From positions 2,714,790 to 2,778,789 of the forward strand of contig BFEA01000108.1 of NCBI GenBank assembly GCA_003427395.1: 64,000 nucleotides of DNA, read 5' to 3'. Positions 45,920-56,399 of the stretch are shown here, one piece after another. The position numbers were made by a program, and so were the translations under genes. Source of the stretch: Chara braunii (Eukaryota; Streptophyta; Charophyceae; Charales; Characeae). The notes under the pieces were generated by a model that saw only the letters and a list, made by a program, of their open reading frames with translations, made no database searches and was not told the origin of the DNA. Positions within the stretch are counted from its first letter, which is position 1, and each line of letters begins with the position of its first letter.

Positions 45920-47590
45920 GGAAGGGAATGGGGAGCAGAGTAGGGCACATGAAGAGAGAAAAGAAAGGGAAGGCGGGGATGGAAAGAAGATGTGTGATAT
46001 CATTTACGAAGAGAAGTATATATTTATAGAAAAGAGATTCAGACGCACACAAAGCCAAACGCAGGAGAAGGAGAAGCCGCTGGAGAGATTTAGATGCATA
46101 AAAAAGTTTGCAGAGTCAAATTCAACAAATGATTTAGGTACATGAAAAAGTTCGCAGAAGCTATATATATGTCTGCGCAAAGCGAACTTCTCTGTCTTTC
46201 TCTTTGCTAGTTTGAGTTTTATCTTAAGCATGTCGCAGTATCCAGTGTCTATTTTCCACCAGCCCACGTATGTATAGACTCCCCATGTACACACCACCTT
46301 TCCCTCCTACACATCTTCCCTCATGCAGTTACCATGGCCCCCCCGTCCTTTCTACCTTATTACCCTCGCTATCTAGCTTACATACCACCAGCTCCTTTCG
46401 CTGCTGTGGTATATCTATCATCGTTGTCGTTCTACCCTTGTTTGCCCCTGCTTTTCTTAACTATTCTACAACACACAATTCGCACATGGAATGTGTTGGG
46501 CTTGCCTACTGACAGTCTCGACGAGGAGGGCTATTCGAATGTTTTCGCAGCAGGAAAATCCCCATCACCATTTTTATCTGCTAATACTGCTATATACAGA
46601 AAGGCAAAGGAAAAAAACATTGAGAAGATCCGAGGTCGTTTATGTAAAAAAACGTGTCTGGCAGTGTGTTTGTGTTTCTGTCTCTTCGTGGGCCCATTTC
46701 TCTTTGTCCCATGTATTCGGTTGCAATTGCTTCGTGAGTGAGTGTGTTTGTAGTATCCAATTGGATTTGGCCGGTTTGCAACCTGACTGTAGAAGGCTCA
46801 ACGTCGTGGTGAGGGATTATATGGAATGACACGGTGGACGATGTCGCCTCTATTGGCAGGGAAGGGAGGGAGCGGTTGCTGCATATCACAGTGATGAAGA
46901 AGAATGAGGTCGTTGAGGTAATCCCACATACGTGGCGGGTGGGGAATATTGTAGATGGCGAGCGTGTGACAGGAGGCAAGGATGTCATGAATGAGAGTCA
47001 TTGCATGTGTGGCGCCCCAAGGTTCGAGCGGAAGCTACAAGAGCGGGTTCATACACATTGTGAGGATGGAGGGATGGTTGTTGGGGCGGCGGTGTAGAGC
47101 GAATGAAGGAATGTCTATGGTGGGCAGTGGTAATGCGTTCATACTGGCATTGGGGTCATGGTGTACAAGGGGAAGGTGTTCGGTTGTAATCGTCATTAAT
47201 GATTTTGAGCAAGAAAGTTTTCGTGTGTGCGTAATGGATGTTGGGGTTGGGCGAGGGATCCCGACGGCGAAAAGAACGCGTGCGGTTATCTTTGTAAATG
47301 GCAAAAAAGTCATACGTGAGTTGAGAAGGCTGCGTGGCCAGTCACGAGGAAGTCCTCCCAGAGAATTTGTTCAATTATGTGTTCAATATTGTCTTTGTTA
47401 ATTAGAGCTAGCCAACAATCCCACCTAATGTGTTGGGAGGTTGGGTGGTGGAAGGAGTCATTTGTGATGAGGTAGGGCACAAAGATGGGAGAGGGATCAG
47501 GCTAAGTGTGATGTCATCGGGTCCGAGGTATGAGAGATCAGAAGTTGTAACGAGTGACGCAGATAAGGGAAGTGAAACTGAGGATGGTGC
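45920..47590. other. Helitron 3' segment of unknown content
   Basis: Lies between helicase and 3' terminus. A minus-strand Ser/Thr/Ala-rich frame (47,408-47,758) follows a very good splice acceptor (CCTTTTTTTTTCTGCAG, exon from about 47,728). On the + strand a 136-codon frame (46,991-47,401) also looks protein-like (VCVMDVGVGRGIPTAKRTRA). Neither is recognised. Captured gene fragments are common in Helitrons and would explain this, but that is inference. Confidence 0.4.
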
Positions 47591-47592
47591 AA

Positions 47593-49120
47593 CTACTGTG
47601 ACAGAAGCAGATGCAACGATTGAAGTTGAAGCACTGGTTGTTGCAGCAGCCGAAACTTGCACTTCTGTAGTTGCACTTGACGACAAGGTCTTCGATTTTT
47701 TTTCGAGCGGCGTATTTCCTGGCGAACCTGCAGAAAAAAAAAGGAAGTGAGAGGGCAATTAGAAGTCATGCGAGGAAGCGAGTAAAAAGTCCATGATAAA
47801 ATTTCTTTATATACAATATTTGTTGGTTGATTATTCGTTGCATGAACTGTGAAACACATATGAGCGGGATCACCAACTCTTGACGCTGCGACATAAAGTT
47901 GTCCATGTGCGAAGCACTGTTGCTGGAGATCTATGCCCGCGTGTTTAATAGATTGTCCTTGAGATTTGTTTGTAGTAATCGCAAACGCAGGACGAATATG
48001 GAATTGACAGCGTTGCCAAGGAAATGGGCTTGTTTGGTTGGTAACTGTGAGGATAATGCAAGGGAGGAGGATTGGGTGAACAGATGGAAGAATTTGTGCG
48101 TGTAGAAGCTTGTTGTTAGTTATAGAGTCAACAATGAGTAGTGTTCCATTACATAGTCCATTTCTCATTGCGATGTTTCGCAAGATCATAACGGGCGCAT
48201 CTTTTTTTATATGAAGGGCATGAGGAGGCAGTGATGGGATATCAATCGAATTAAGCGCGTCGATAGGCACATTCGGGTATTGTTCGTTGGGGAGAAGCGA
48301 GTCGGAGCAGAGACATATTATAAAAGGTCCTGAAAATTGGTGGAGTATAACAGAATTAAGTGCGGAAGTGGTTTTGTTTTTGGGCAATAAGATGAAGCGT
48401 TGAGCAAGCCATTGCAGGTTTTGCGAGTTTGCTTGAAGTTGCGGGAATGTCCAACTAATAAGTTGTTGAGTTCCTTTATGTAGTCAGAGATGAGAAGGGA
48501 GGTCAATTGTAGGGATGTTCGCATTGGTTGGGGGGGAGGTAATTAGCCATCTCCAAGCACAAGCAACCATTGAGCGTATTGACGACCTTCGGGGTTGTTG
48601 ATCTGGGTGAGCTCGCACATATTCTCAGAGATGTGCATAGTGTCAAAGTTTCGCCATAACATAGATGATTTGATGCAGTCATCTACTGTTTGTGCACGTG
48701 TTCATTTGACGAAAGTCACCTCCAAGAACAATTATTTTGCCAACGAAAGGTAAATTTGAGGAACAGATGTCCTGCAGCGTGCAGTCAAACGCTTCAATAT
48801 GGAATCTATGTATCATCGGTGCTTCATCTCAAAGAATGACCACAGTCATTCGAACGAGTTCAGCAAGTGCAGACCGTTTCGAAATATCTAGTGTGGAAGT
48901 TCCAATTGGAGTGAGAGGAGCTTTGAATCGTGAGTGGAATGTATGTCCGCCATGTAAGAGAGTGACTGCAATACTGCTCGATGCAACAACTAATGCGACG
49001 TGATCCTGATTTCGAATGTGCGCAAGGACTGTGTTGCAGCACCGCCGGTGCGTCAATGAAAATATAAGAGTGATTCGTTATGTTGGTCCACAGTAACGAC
49101 GCGTTGAAAGATGGGATGTT
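47593..49120 (-). pseudogene. Helitron Pif1-like helicase
   Basis: The read-through contains ALVVASSSIAVTLLHGG, HSRFK, DEAPMIHR (Walker B-like), KIIVLGGDFRQ, then in frame 48,387-47,593 ILRNIAMRNGLCNGTLLIV, FAITTNKSQGQSI and FAHGQLYVAASRVG, the C-terminal Pif1/RecD2-type motifs of Helitron helicases, which unwind DNA during rolling-circle transposition. A TGA stands where Trp is usual just before DEAP (about 48,830), and the Walker A segment near 49,040-49,070 reads only IDAP plus scrambled residues. Confidence 0.93.
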
Positions 49121-49160
49121 GTGAGGGTCGAAGCAGTGGCAAATTTATAGCTAGTGTGTT

Positions 49161-50105
49161 TTAAAGAGTTTCTGTGTTGTAGGAAATTTCATCGTGAATG
49201 ATTTGAGGAACATCTCGTTGGTGAGGGTGTTCAGCGAGATTATTGGCTTCGTTTCGTTCAGCTACAGAAGGCGGAGTCAAACCAACGTCTTGAAGTTGCT
49301 TACCCTCTTTTTGAAGACGGTTTTCTATGTCGATAAGACGGATAGTTTTTATGGTGCTAGGGGGAACGTTGGCGGCATGGACATTTCTATGGAAATCATC
49401 AGCCATTTGTTCCCAGTGCGTTTCAAGCAATTCGTTAGGATCAGCGGGTGCACAATGCAGGACAATATGGACATCGAGGTCACAGACCATCGCTGTGAAT
49501 ATAGCATCGTGCAACACAACGTCAAATTGTATTACCATTAAGGCGGCCAAGTGCACGACATGCTGATTGGAATGATGGGTGAACCTCATTGTCAACAGTT
49601 CGAAGGTGCATAAATGATGTTGTGCCACAAGAATGTGATGATTGAAGGAACATTCTGAGGTAGAAGGTATCACCTGCAATAGGGTGGATTGTATGCATTC
49701 GACCAATCGTGTTTGCTAAGCGACGACGTAATATCCATTCTTTTTTTGTCTTGTCAAATGGGAAGCGTCGAATCATATCTTTATGGATGTTTTATTTCAC
49801 CAGGGGAATTTGTTCAAGGTTCCATTTGAACCATGCAATGAGCTCGATTTCTGGCGGTGGCCCTTCTGCAATACGTGTGGCTTGTTGCCGATGGAAATAT
49901 ACACGTTCTCGATTTTTTGTATGGACAAGTAATGCAAAAACGGCAGGATATCATTCAGAAAGAGCAAATTCGAATATGCGCCAACATGCTTCAGCTGCAC
50001 CAATTGTGCACATGTCCTGGAACATTTGAATCTCATCATTTGCAATTGTCATTTCGGCAACCATGGCCCGATCAAAACCTTTCATAATATATTCGATCGG
50101 TAGGC
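49161..50105 (-). pseudogene. Helitron Rep C-terminal and linker region
   Basis: Across frames: EYIMKGFDRA (Rep tyrosine motif), DEIQMFQDMCTIGAAEACWRIFEF, VHTKNRERVYF, then LRTVDNEVHPSFQSAC and CAPADPNELLETHWEQMADDF. These match the conserved stretch between nuclease and helicase in plant Helitron proteins. Stops at about 49,955 and near 49,798. Confidence 0.85.
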
Positions 50106-50377
50106 TGCAGTACATGCGCAAATTTCAACATTCAAATGGCAGCGGTAACGCAAGAGAAGGAAAGGGTTGTACGGAACAACCCAAGAATTGTCAAGTTGGT
50201 TGTTTTCTCGGAGAACTATTGCACCTCCTTCACTCGGTGCACGCCTGCAGTAGATCGGATAGCCGGTTTCTTCATTCTATGTTGTACGGTCTGAAAAATC
50301 TTTAGGGAAGTGATGTGAACAACGGTCATTGTGCATGCAAGGAGCTTGTGGATGGTGGACTCCGCAAGGGTTATGAA

Positions 50378-50611
50378 TCATGTGCGCGAGCACAAGCTCA
50401 CGAAGTGCAAGGTTTGTGGGAATCTCGATGCGAACAATAAAATTTGAATAGAGTCAATTTGTTCCGGTGTCGATATTTTATGATCGTTTGTAAACGTGAC
50501 GACCAAATGAGCATGTGAGAGTTCTCGTTTATGAAATTCTATAACATATATGTAGGCAGTTGTCGGTCCAAATACATGTGAGAAGTGAAGGTCATGAATA
50601 AGCTGTTGCAA
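50378..50611 (-). pseudogene. Helitron Rep HUH nuclease core
   Basis: AYIYVIEFHKRELSHAHLVV carries the HUH-type His-x-His (HAH) metal site preceded by the EF.KR signature of Helitron Rep. The enzyme nicks and joins single strands to start rolling-circle transfer. The N-terminal zinc-finger part is missing or unrecognised. Confidence 0.9.
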
Positions 50612-50674
50612 ATATCCTTTGAAAACACGTAAATCTGGTCTATCGAAGGCTTGCTAGTTGTGAAGAAGTTTGTT

Positions 50675-51530
50675 TACAATGACAAAAGCTAATGGAAGCC
50701 TATGGCACAAGACTAATCATGTCATCAGGTAGACACCCTGAAACGAATGGACAAACTGAACAAATGAACAACTGTGCCAACATACTTTTGCGAATATCTG
50801 TGAGGCATGATTAAATTGACTGGATGAGAACTTACCAAAGATTGCAAGTGCCTACAACAATAATGTTCACACTGTTACTCGTGGAACACCTAACACAGTG
50901 CACAAAAAGGTTGGACGCCTAGATGTCTCATTGATGCGTTGACTAGGGAACAAGTCCAACGGCTACCCCCGAAAAAACAAACAAGACACGGACAAAGTTA
51001 AAGAGAATATACAGAAAACCCAACTGTAGATGATCGACCAAGCAAATAAGCATCGTCGACCTTCTCGGTTCAAAGAAGGAAATCTAATCCGAGTAAAGTC
51101 CACGAAATTTTCCCTCAAAGAACATGCGTCTCCAAAATTACTTCCTCTCGACTACGGACCCTAGGAAGTTCTGAAGATGATAGGGGACATAAACGGTCCA
51201 TCATATCGAATTGAAATACCCCCTCACCTCAAGACATACCCTCTCTTTCATGCTTCCAAATTGCTACCTTATATCTAAGGCCACAAATTTCCTAATCAGC
51301 CATCCATGATTCCACCTTTATGAACGGAGGTTACGAAGCTGAAAGAATATTGGAACATGAATATTTCTCTACAGGTGGCAGGGGAAGACCTTGGAAGCAG
51401 TACAAGGTAAAGTTCAAGACAAGTTATCTCAAAATCAAAACGATTCTCTAAAGAAGAACTTTTACCTACTGCGTCTGATAATATCGCTGCATATGAGCGC
51501 GAGTTAAAAGAGAATCAAGCCTAAAGTAGT
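50675..51530 (+). pseudogene. gypsy-B integrase C-terminus and chromodomain-like end
   Basis: Starts with a second copy of the integrase segment found at 45,808-45,896 (about 90% identical). It then carries ANKHRRPSRFKEGNLIRVK, KLLPLDYGP, YRIEIPPHLKTYPLFHASKL (GPY/F region), and after a frame change YEAERILEHEYF and QYKVKF, a chromodomain-like tail. Several stops. Confidence 0.85.
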
Positions 51531-52600
51531 AGTTTCTTCAAGGGAACTCAAAATTGGGCTCGATGGAATGCAATAACTCAGCTCGAATCATGCAATAGTC
51601 GTGGGCCCTAGGTCATCATTTCCGACTAATGGGCAAATTGAGGGCCAACGACCACACCCGAGTCATGGAAATTGCCTAAAACAAGGTCTGCTACTGTGGT
51701 TACCCGAAGCATGGCCTAAAACTAGGCTTTAAAGGCCCTACGTGCGACGGTTGACCCTGGAAAGTCAATGGTCAACAACAACTCGAAAATTCAGGCTCAC
51801 GAGTCAAAGTCAACATGGACCTAGCCCAGGCCACCGATCAAACACACACACTTGGTCGTTTGAAGGTATCCGTCAAGAATCCAGTCCAAGTGGGAATCTG
51901 CAACTGTATGAGATCCAAACCATTGACTGCCGGTCAATCTGGGCCACCGTATCCAAGAGACCAGAGGCTGGTCAAACAGAGTCAACACTATATGTTGACC
52001 CAACCCTTGCTGACCGACATCCAATCTTGCACTTGCTGCTTGACACTACTTCAACGCTGTCTCTACGTTGGCTGGACATTGGTTTGATATTGGACGATGA
52101 CACGAGATTGCTACTGCTATGTGTTGGCGCCATTCTCTATCTTCGGTGCCAACTCTATTCTTGATTATGTTGACGTGGCTCTTGCCACACTGTCTACGAC
52201 ATTTATGGGATACTGGCAAGGAAGAGGAGGATCAGGGTTGTGGGATTGGTCGATTGTCGAGACGAGAGCTTACGTGTTCGTGATTGTGTCGACATTGCGC
52301 TCTGTTGTTGTCTTCAGAAAGAGTCTGCACCGTGTGCACCATGTGGAGATATGTTTGATGTCAGAGCTTGTCAGAGGAAACTGTCTGTTGACATGACGAG
52401 TAGGAGATGGCTGAAGGAGTGGGCCTATGAGGGTGCCTGGGCCTGAGCGCTCTCAACCAACTGGCGCTGCACAACTGCCTGAATTTCCCCAGTTGCATGG
52501 TGACCCCAAAAATGGATCTGTAGGCCTTGGTCGAGCTTGCCTTCACTTAGGGTGGCCGACTGTACTGAAAATAGGGCCCAGCAGGGCGTATCGAGGCCTT
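51531..52600. other. Flank between gypsy-B and gypsy-C
   Basis: No protein family seen. GTCAA/TTGAC boxes are dense at 51,743-51,998 (about ten in 255 bp). GTCAACACTATATGTTGAC is a palindrome-like pair near 51,981-51,999. May be LTR sequence of gypsy-B, but no second copy is in the window. Confidence 0.4.
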
Positions 52601-52605
52601 GAGCC

Positions 52606-52640
52606 TCGCTCTCCTTCATACTTCGCTCTCCTTCATACTT
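52606..52640. repeat. 17-bp direct duplication
   Basis: CGCTCTCCTTCATACTT occurs twice head-to-tail just downstream of the gypsy-C stop. Confidence 0.9.
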
Positions 52641-52661
52641 CGGAAGCTCTGAGAAGTCCCA

Positions 52662-52913
52662 TTACTCAATCTGGCGCTTTCCTTTCTGTAGTGACTTCTC
52701 GTAGTGTGCGACAGCCCGTGGAGCGGTCAGCATCAACTCCTGCCTGGTAAACCATCTGTTTTCCTTGGGATTAGTGTGATGTCTGAACCGAACGCGATAC
52801 TGCAGCTTCGACTTAGGAGGTCGCCCCCTGCCTGTCGATCGAGGAACTGACATTTCTCTGTGGTCCACGATGTCGTCGATGTCGACCTCTCCATCCATGG
52901 TTGGGGGTAGCAT
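52662..52913 (-). pseudogene. gypsy-C chromodomain
   Basis: An 84-codon frame: MDGEVDIDDIVDHREM, then GRGRPPKSK, YRVRFRHH and ENRWFTRQELM. This is the aromatic/acidic chromo-shadow-like fold entry found after the integrase in chromoviruses. It follows the integrase frame (ending 52,920) with only a frame change. Confidence 0.85.
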
Positions 52914-52919
52914 CGAGCG

Positions 52920-54090
52920 TCACGAGGGAAACTGCTCAGTTTCCTTGAATGGTGCAAGCTTAGAGGTGTGGACGACAAGGCAAGTGCGAAGATGACCAAG
53001 GATCCATATTACATATGATGGCCCATCTGAATCCTCCCCGACAATATCAAGAACCTCCCAAGGTCCAAAATACTGTGGCATGAGCTTGCGGGATATCCCG
53101 TGCTCCTGTCCCAGTTCCGAGGACTTGACCCAGACTCTGTCCCCTACCTGAAATGTTGATGAGCGGTGGTGCTTGTTCTCGGAATCTATCATTGCCACCT
53201 GGGCCTTGTGCATCTGTTCTACCCCTTGCTGCATCAACTGCTCGTATTGATATGCAAATTCTAGCGTTCCAGGTGCAGTTGTCGGCTGATTCTCAGGTAG
53301 CAGGAAGTCTAGAGGCAGTCTAGGCTTAAAAGTCAATAGCAGGCTGTTAGAACTCACCCCTGTTGCGCTGTGCACGACATTGTTGTACAGGCTGGCGATG
53401 ACAGCAAGTTTCTCATCCCAATCCACCTTGTTGTGCTTTACGTAGTGCCTCGACAAGTGTTGTACAACGCGGTTCAGCTGCTCTGCTTGCTCGTTTGCCT
53501 CTGGGTGGTTCCCAAAAGTCATCTGCAACTCCAGTTTTCCACAACTCACTAGTGAATCGGACATCCCTATCACTCACAATAGACTTTGGAAGCCCAAAGT
53601 CTCAAACCCAATTCTCTTTGAACAGTTTGATGACATAATCGGTCCTAGCTGTAAAAGGCATTGCAACTAATCTAGCATACTTACTAAACCTATCCACAAT
53701 GACATAGACATATCTCATTCCGGTTTTGCTGGTGACCAGCGTGTCCATGAAATCCCTTTCCGGAATCGGAAGGGGCTTAAGAAGCCCCAGAGGGGCTAAT
53801 GTGGGTGGCTTGTCTCTCTGACACACTTGACAAGTCTCCACATATAACTTCGCATTTCTCATCATTCAACCATTACTGATAATATGACTGCTATCAATAT
53901 ATCCCAATCAGCCACTTTTGCTAGGATAGTGTGGGCCACCAAAACCGCTGCAACAGATTTGCTGCAGTCTTTCTATACCCAAAATGTCCGGTGGCGCCAT
54001 GACACTCGCCTAAAAATAAACTACGCAAAGACTCCCGATTAGGCACACAAAGACGTTTATTCCCAGCCTTCTCAAGGAACAACAGGCCAT
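52920..54090 (-). pseudogene. gypsy-C integrase
   Basis: Zinc finger GATGHFGYRKTAANLL then, after several stops at 53,870-53,950, CQVCQRDKPP; core VYVIVDRFSKYARLV, GLPKSIVSDRDVRF and NHPEANEQAEQ in three different frames (53,865-53,602; about 53,600-53,530; 53,573-52,920). The C-terminal GPY/F region (KLMPQYFGPWEVLDI, HTSKLAPF) is intact. D-D-E positions survive, but frames at 53,602 and 53,540 are broken. Confidence 0.92.
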
Positions 54091-54093
54091 TGA

Positions 54094-54600
54094 TCAACTC
54101 AACTCTTCAGACGTAGCTTTATCCTTCGCCTCGAGTCTGCGTATGATCTCTGACATGAATGGGTCCTCGTGATAGGCTTCCACCAAAGACCAAGTAACAT
54201 CGTTCGCAAGCCCAAATTCAGTGACCAGCGCACCGAGAAAATCTGGCCTACGCGACAGCGCATCAACAACCTTGTTGTACTCCCCCTTGATGTACTGGGG
54301 TTCGAAGTCATACCGCTCAATCACTTAGATCCAACGCTTCTGAGCGTCGGAGAGTACCAGTTGAGTCTTCATCCATCTTAGGGTCTGATGATCAGTCCTG
54401 ATATAGAAGAAGCGACCTAGGAGGTAGTGCCTCCAATGGGTTAGCGCTTTGTAGATCGCATAGAGTTCCTTCTCGTAGGTGGACTTGGCCAACTTTTGAG
54501 AGGGCATCTTTTTGGACATGTACTCTACGGGCCTCAACTTTTTCTTCTCTTGCTGCGCAAGTACGGCACCAATGCCATATTGGCTGGCATCCGTAGTCAC
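54094..54600 (-). pseudogene. gypsy-C RNase H
   Basis: TTDASQYGIGAVLAQQ (catalytic Asp present), STYEKELYAIYKALTHW, YLLGRFFYIRTDHQTLRWM, a TAG at 54,325, then the same protein continues (FEPQYIKGEYNKVVDALSRR). Confidence 0.92.
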
Positions 54601-55465
54601 AACGAAAGGCTTGTTAGGATCACCTCATGGTGTGTCGATGCATGCTTCATATGCCTAAAAGCAGCCTCACACCTGTCTGTCCACTCCCATGGGGTGTCAA
54701 GGCGTGTCAGGTCCGTCAAAGGGGCGACCACTATGCTATAATTCTGAGCAAAGTTGCGGTAGTAGTCTGTCATCCCTAAGAAGGACGTCATCTCAGTCAC
54801 AGACTAAGGACACGGCCAGTCACGAATGTTGGCCACCTTCACGTCATCAGGCTTCAATCCCTCCACGAAAATCTCATGACCCAGATACAAGATCAGGGTG
54901 TGGCCAAACTCACGCTTCTCCCGGTTGATCTTGAACTGGTGTTGTCTGAGGAGGCTAAGGACTTTATCTAAGTGCGCTACATGCTCCTCAACAGTCCTAC
55001 TAAAGATAAGTATGTCATCGAGGTACACGATAACAAACTTATCCAAGTAGTCATGAAATATCCGGTTCATCACGTGTTGAAAGGTGCCAGGAGCATTGCA
55101 CAGGCCGAAACGCATCGCCGCAACTCGTACAGACCATACCTGGTCTGAAATGCGGTTTTGTGTTGATCCTCGGGCTGTATTGCAATCTGATGGTACCCGA
55201 ACTTCGGATCTATCTTACTGAAGTACCGACACCCTTGCAATCGATCCGACAAGTCGTCGATGTGCGGTGCGGGCTCCGTGTTCTTCACTGTGATGGCATT
55301 GAGGCCGCTATAGTTAATGCACATCCTCAAGGTCCCCCCCTTCTTCGGTACAAATAAGACTAGCGATCCGTAAGGGGAGACACTAGGCCGGATCCAACCC
55401 TTCTCTATGAGATCCTTGAGTTGCCGACGAAGCGCATCGAGCTCACCTGAAGACATCCGATACAT
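54601..55465 (-). pseudogene. gypsy-C reverse transcriptase
   Basis: Frame 55,465-55,070 carries LFVPKKGGTLRMCINYSGLN, SDRLQGCRYFSKID and HKTAFQTRYGLYE. A shift near 55,115 leads to frame 55,115-54,804 with MRFGLCNAPGTFQ and VIVYLDDILIFSRT (YLDD intact), LYLGHEI, then a stop at 54,804 and the thumb MTSFLGMTDYYRNFAQNYS. Substitutions such as CINYSG for CIDYRG suggest long decay. Confidence 0.92.
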
Positions 55466-55778
55466 CCTACCCTTCAGAATGCTAGACCCAGGGACAATCT
55501 CATCGCGTGGACGACCTCCCTCTCAACAACCCCTTTCGACTCTTCGAATAGATCAGGGTACCTAGTGACCACTCCCTTATCTCTGGAGGCGTTTTCACCG
55601 GTTCACCCTCCGCAGAGACGTAAACCAAGTACATACCCTCCTCCGGATTTTGCTTATAATAGTTGTAGATCTCGATCACACACATGCATCCGTAGGACTC
55701 GATCAGACTACTTGCCTTGAACGTACGTAATCTGGTGGTCCCCCCTCCAGGCACTGTGCGTTTGACCACTTTTCGGTC

Positions 55779-56110
55779 CTAGTCAAACTGGGGTTGTGCA
55801 ACTGAGAGGTAGTACATACCTAACAAGATATCCATCGGGAGACCATCCCTGACTAGGAATGAGACTCTATGTCTCAGTTCCCCTCCCGTGTACAAGAAAA
55901 GACACTCAATGTCTTTGAGGTAGTCATTGACTACCATGCGCTGTTCGTTGGCAGAGGTCGACTCCACAGGTCGACTCAAGTGCTGCACTTGCCCCTCTAA
56001 GCGCAACCTCTTAACGCACGTGCGACTAATGAAGTTCCGTGTCGAGCTAGTGACATAATAGGCCCCGGCCGCCGATGACTACCTCGCCGACGAACAACTC
56101 ACCCTTAGGG
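55779..56110 (-). pseudogene. gypsy-C protease
   Basis: STRNFISRTCVKRLRLEG marks the stretch after the active site, but the residues before it read YYVTSS, so the D-S-G triad is gone. LPMDILLGMYYL is the conserved C-terminal motif. Polyprotein processing would not work. Confidence 0.75.
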
Positions 56111-56399
56111 GCTTTGGCCATGGTCGTCCAAGAAGCTAGCGGGTCCGATCTAGACCACTCCTCCTCTAGGACTCTAACACATTCAACGAACAAAGGATCG
56201 TTGGGTCCAAATGTGTTTGCAGGACGACGATGGGGTCCGTAGCTTGGGCCATCTCTCGAGATGGTGAGGGTGTGTCCACCACCTCGACCCTAGCAGGAAC
56301 AACTACTATTCGTACTGGCCCGATGTGTTTCCCGGAGAAGTGCCAGAACTGCTGGCCACATTGCTACCTACGGGAGCGGAGGATCCCAACGGGCGGGAT

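Larger units (their letters stand above)
45898..50674 (-). mobile_element. Helitron remnant with Rep and Pif1-type helicase
   Basis: Minus-strand order is HUH Rep nuclease (from 50,611), Rep C-terminal region (to about 49,520), linker and helicase (49,706-47,820), then non-conserved DNA to the 3' end. Near the 3' end the minus strand reads a GC palindrome (CGCCGCGGCG at 45,908-45,917) followed by GGGTCCACTTA and then host T. This resembles the hairpin plus CTRR end of rolling-circle Helitrons, with CTTA instead of CTRR. The 5' TC end was not located. Many stops; non-autonomous. Confidence 0.85.
32743..51530 (+). mobile_element. gypsy-B: old Ty3/gypsy element, host of nested insertions
   Basis: Fragments of one + strand polyprotein appear in correct order: protease and RT start (32,743-33,213), RT (34,483-35,006), RNase H (35,228-35,660), integrase zinc finger and core (45,267-45,897), integrase C-terminus and chromodomain-like end (50,675-51,530). 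The gaps are a CpG-rich segment (33,214-34,480), an AT-rich segment (35,007-35,227), a hAT-like element that itself carries gypsy-A (35,663-45,258), and a Helitron (45,898-50,674). Many stops, plus catalytic D-to-N changes in RT and RNase H, mark it as the oldest layer. No LTR was identified on either side. Confidence 0.85.

Noticed and set aside
46590-47313. Minus frames as an RPA-like Helitron accessory protein
   Set aside because: Position suits it, but I could not see OB-fold or zinc motifs; left unassigned.
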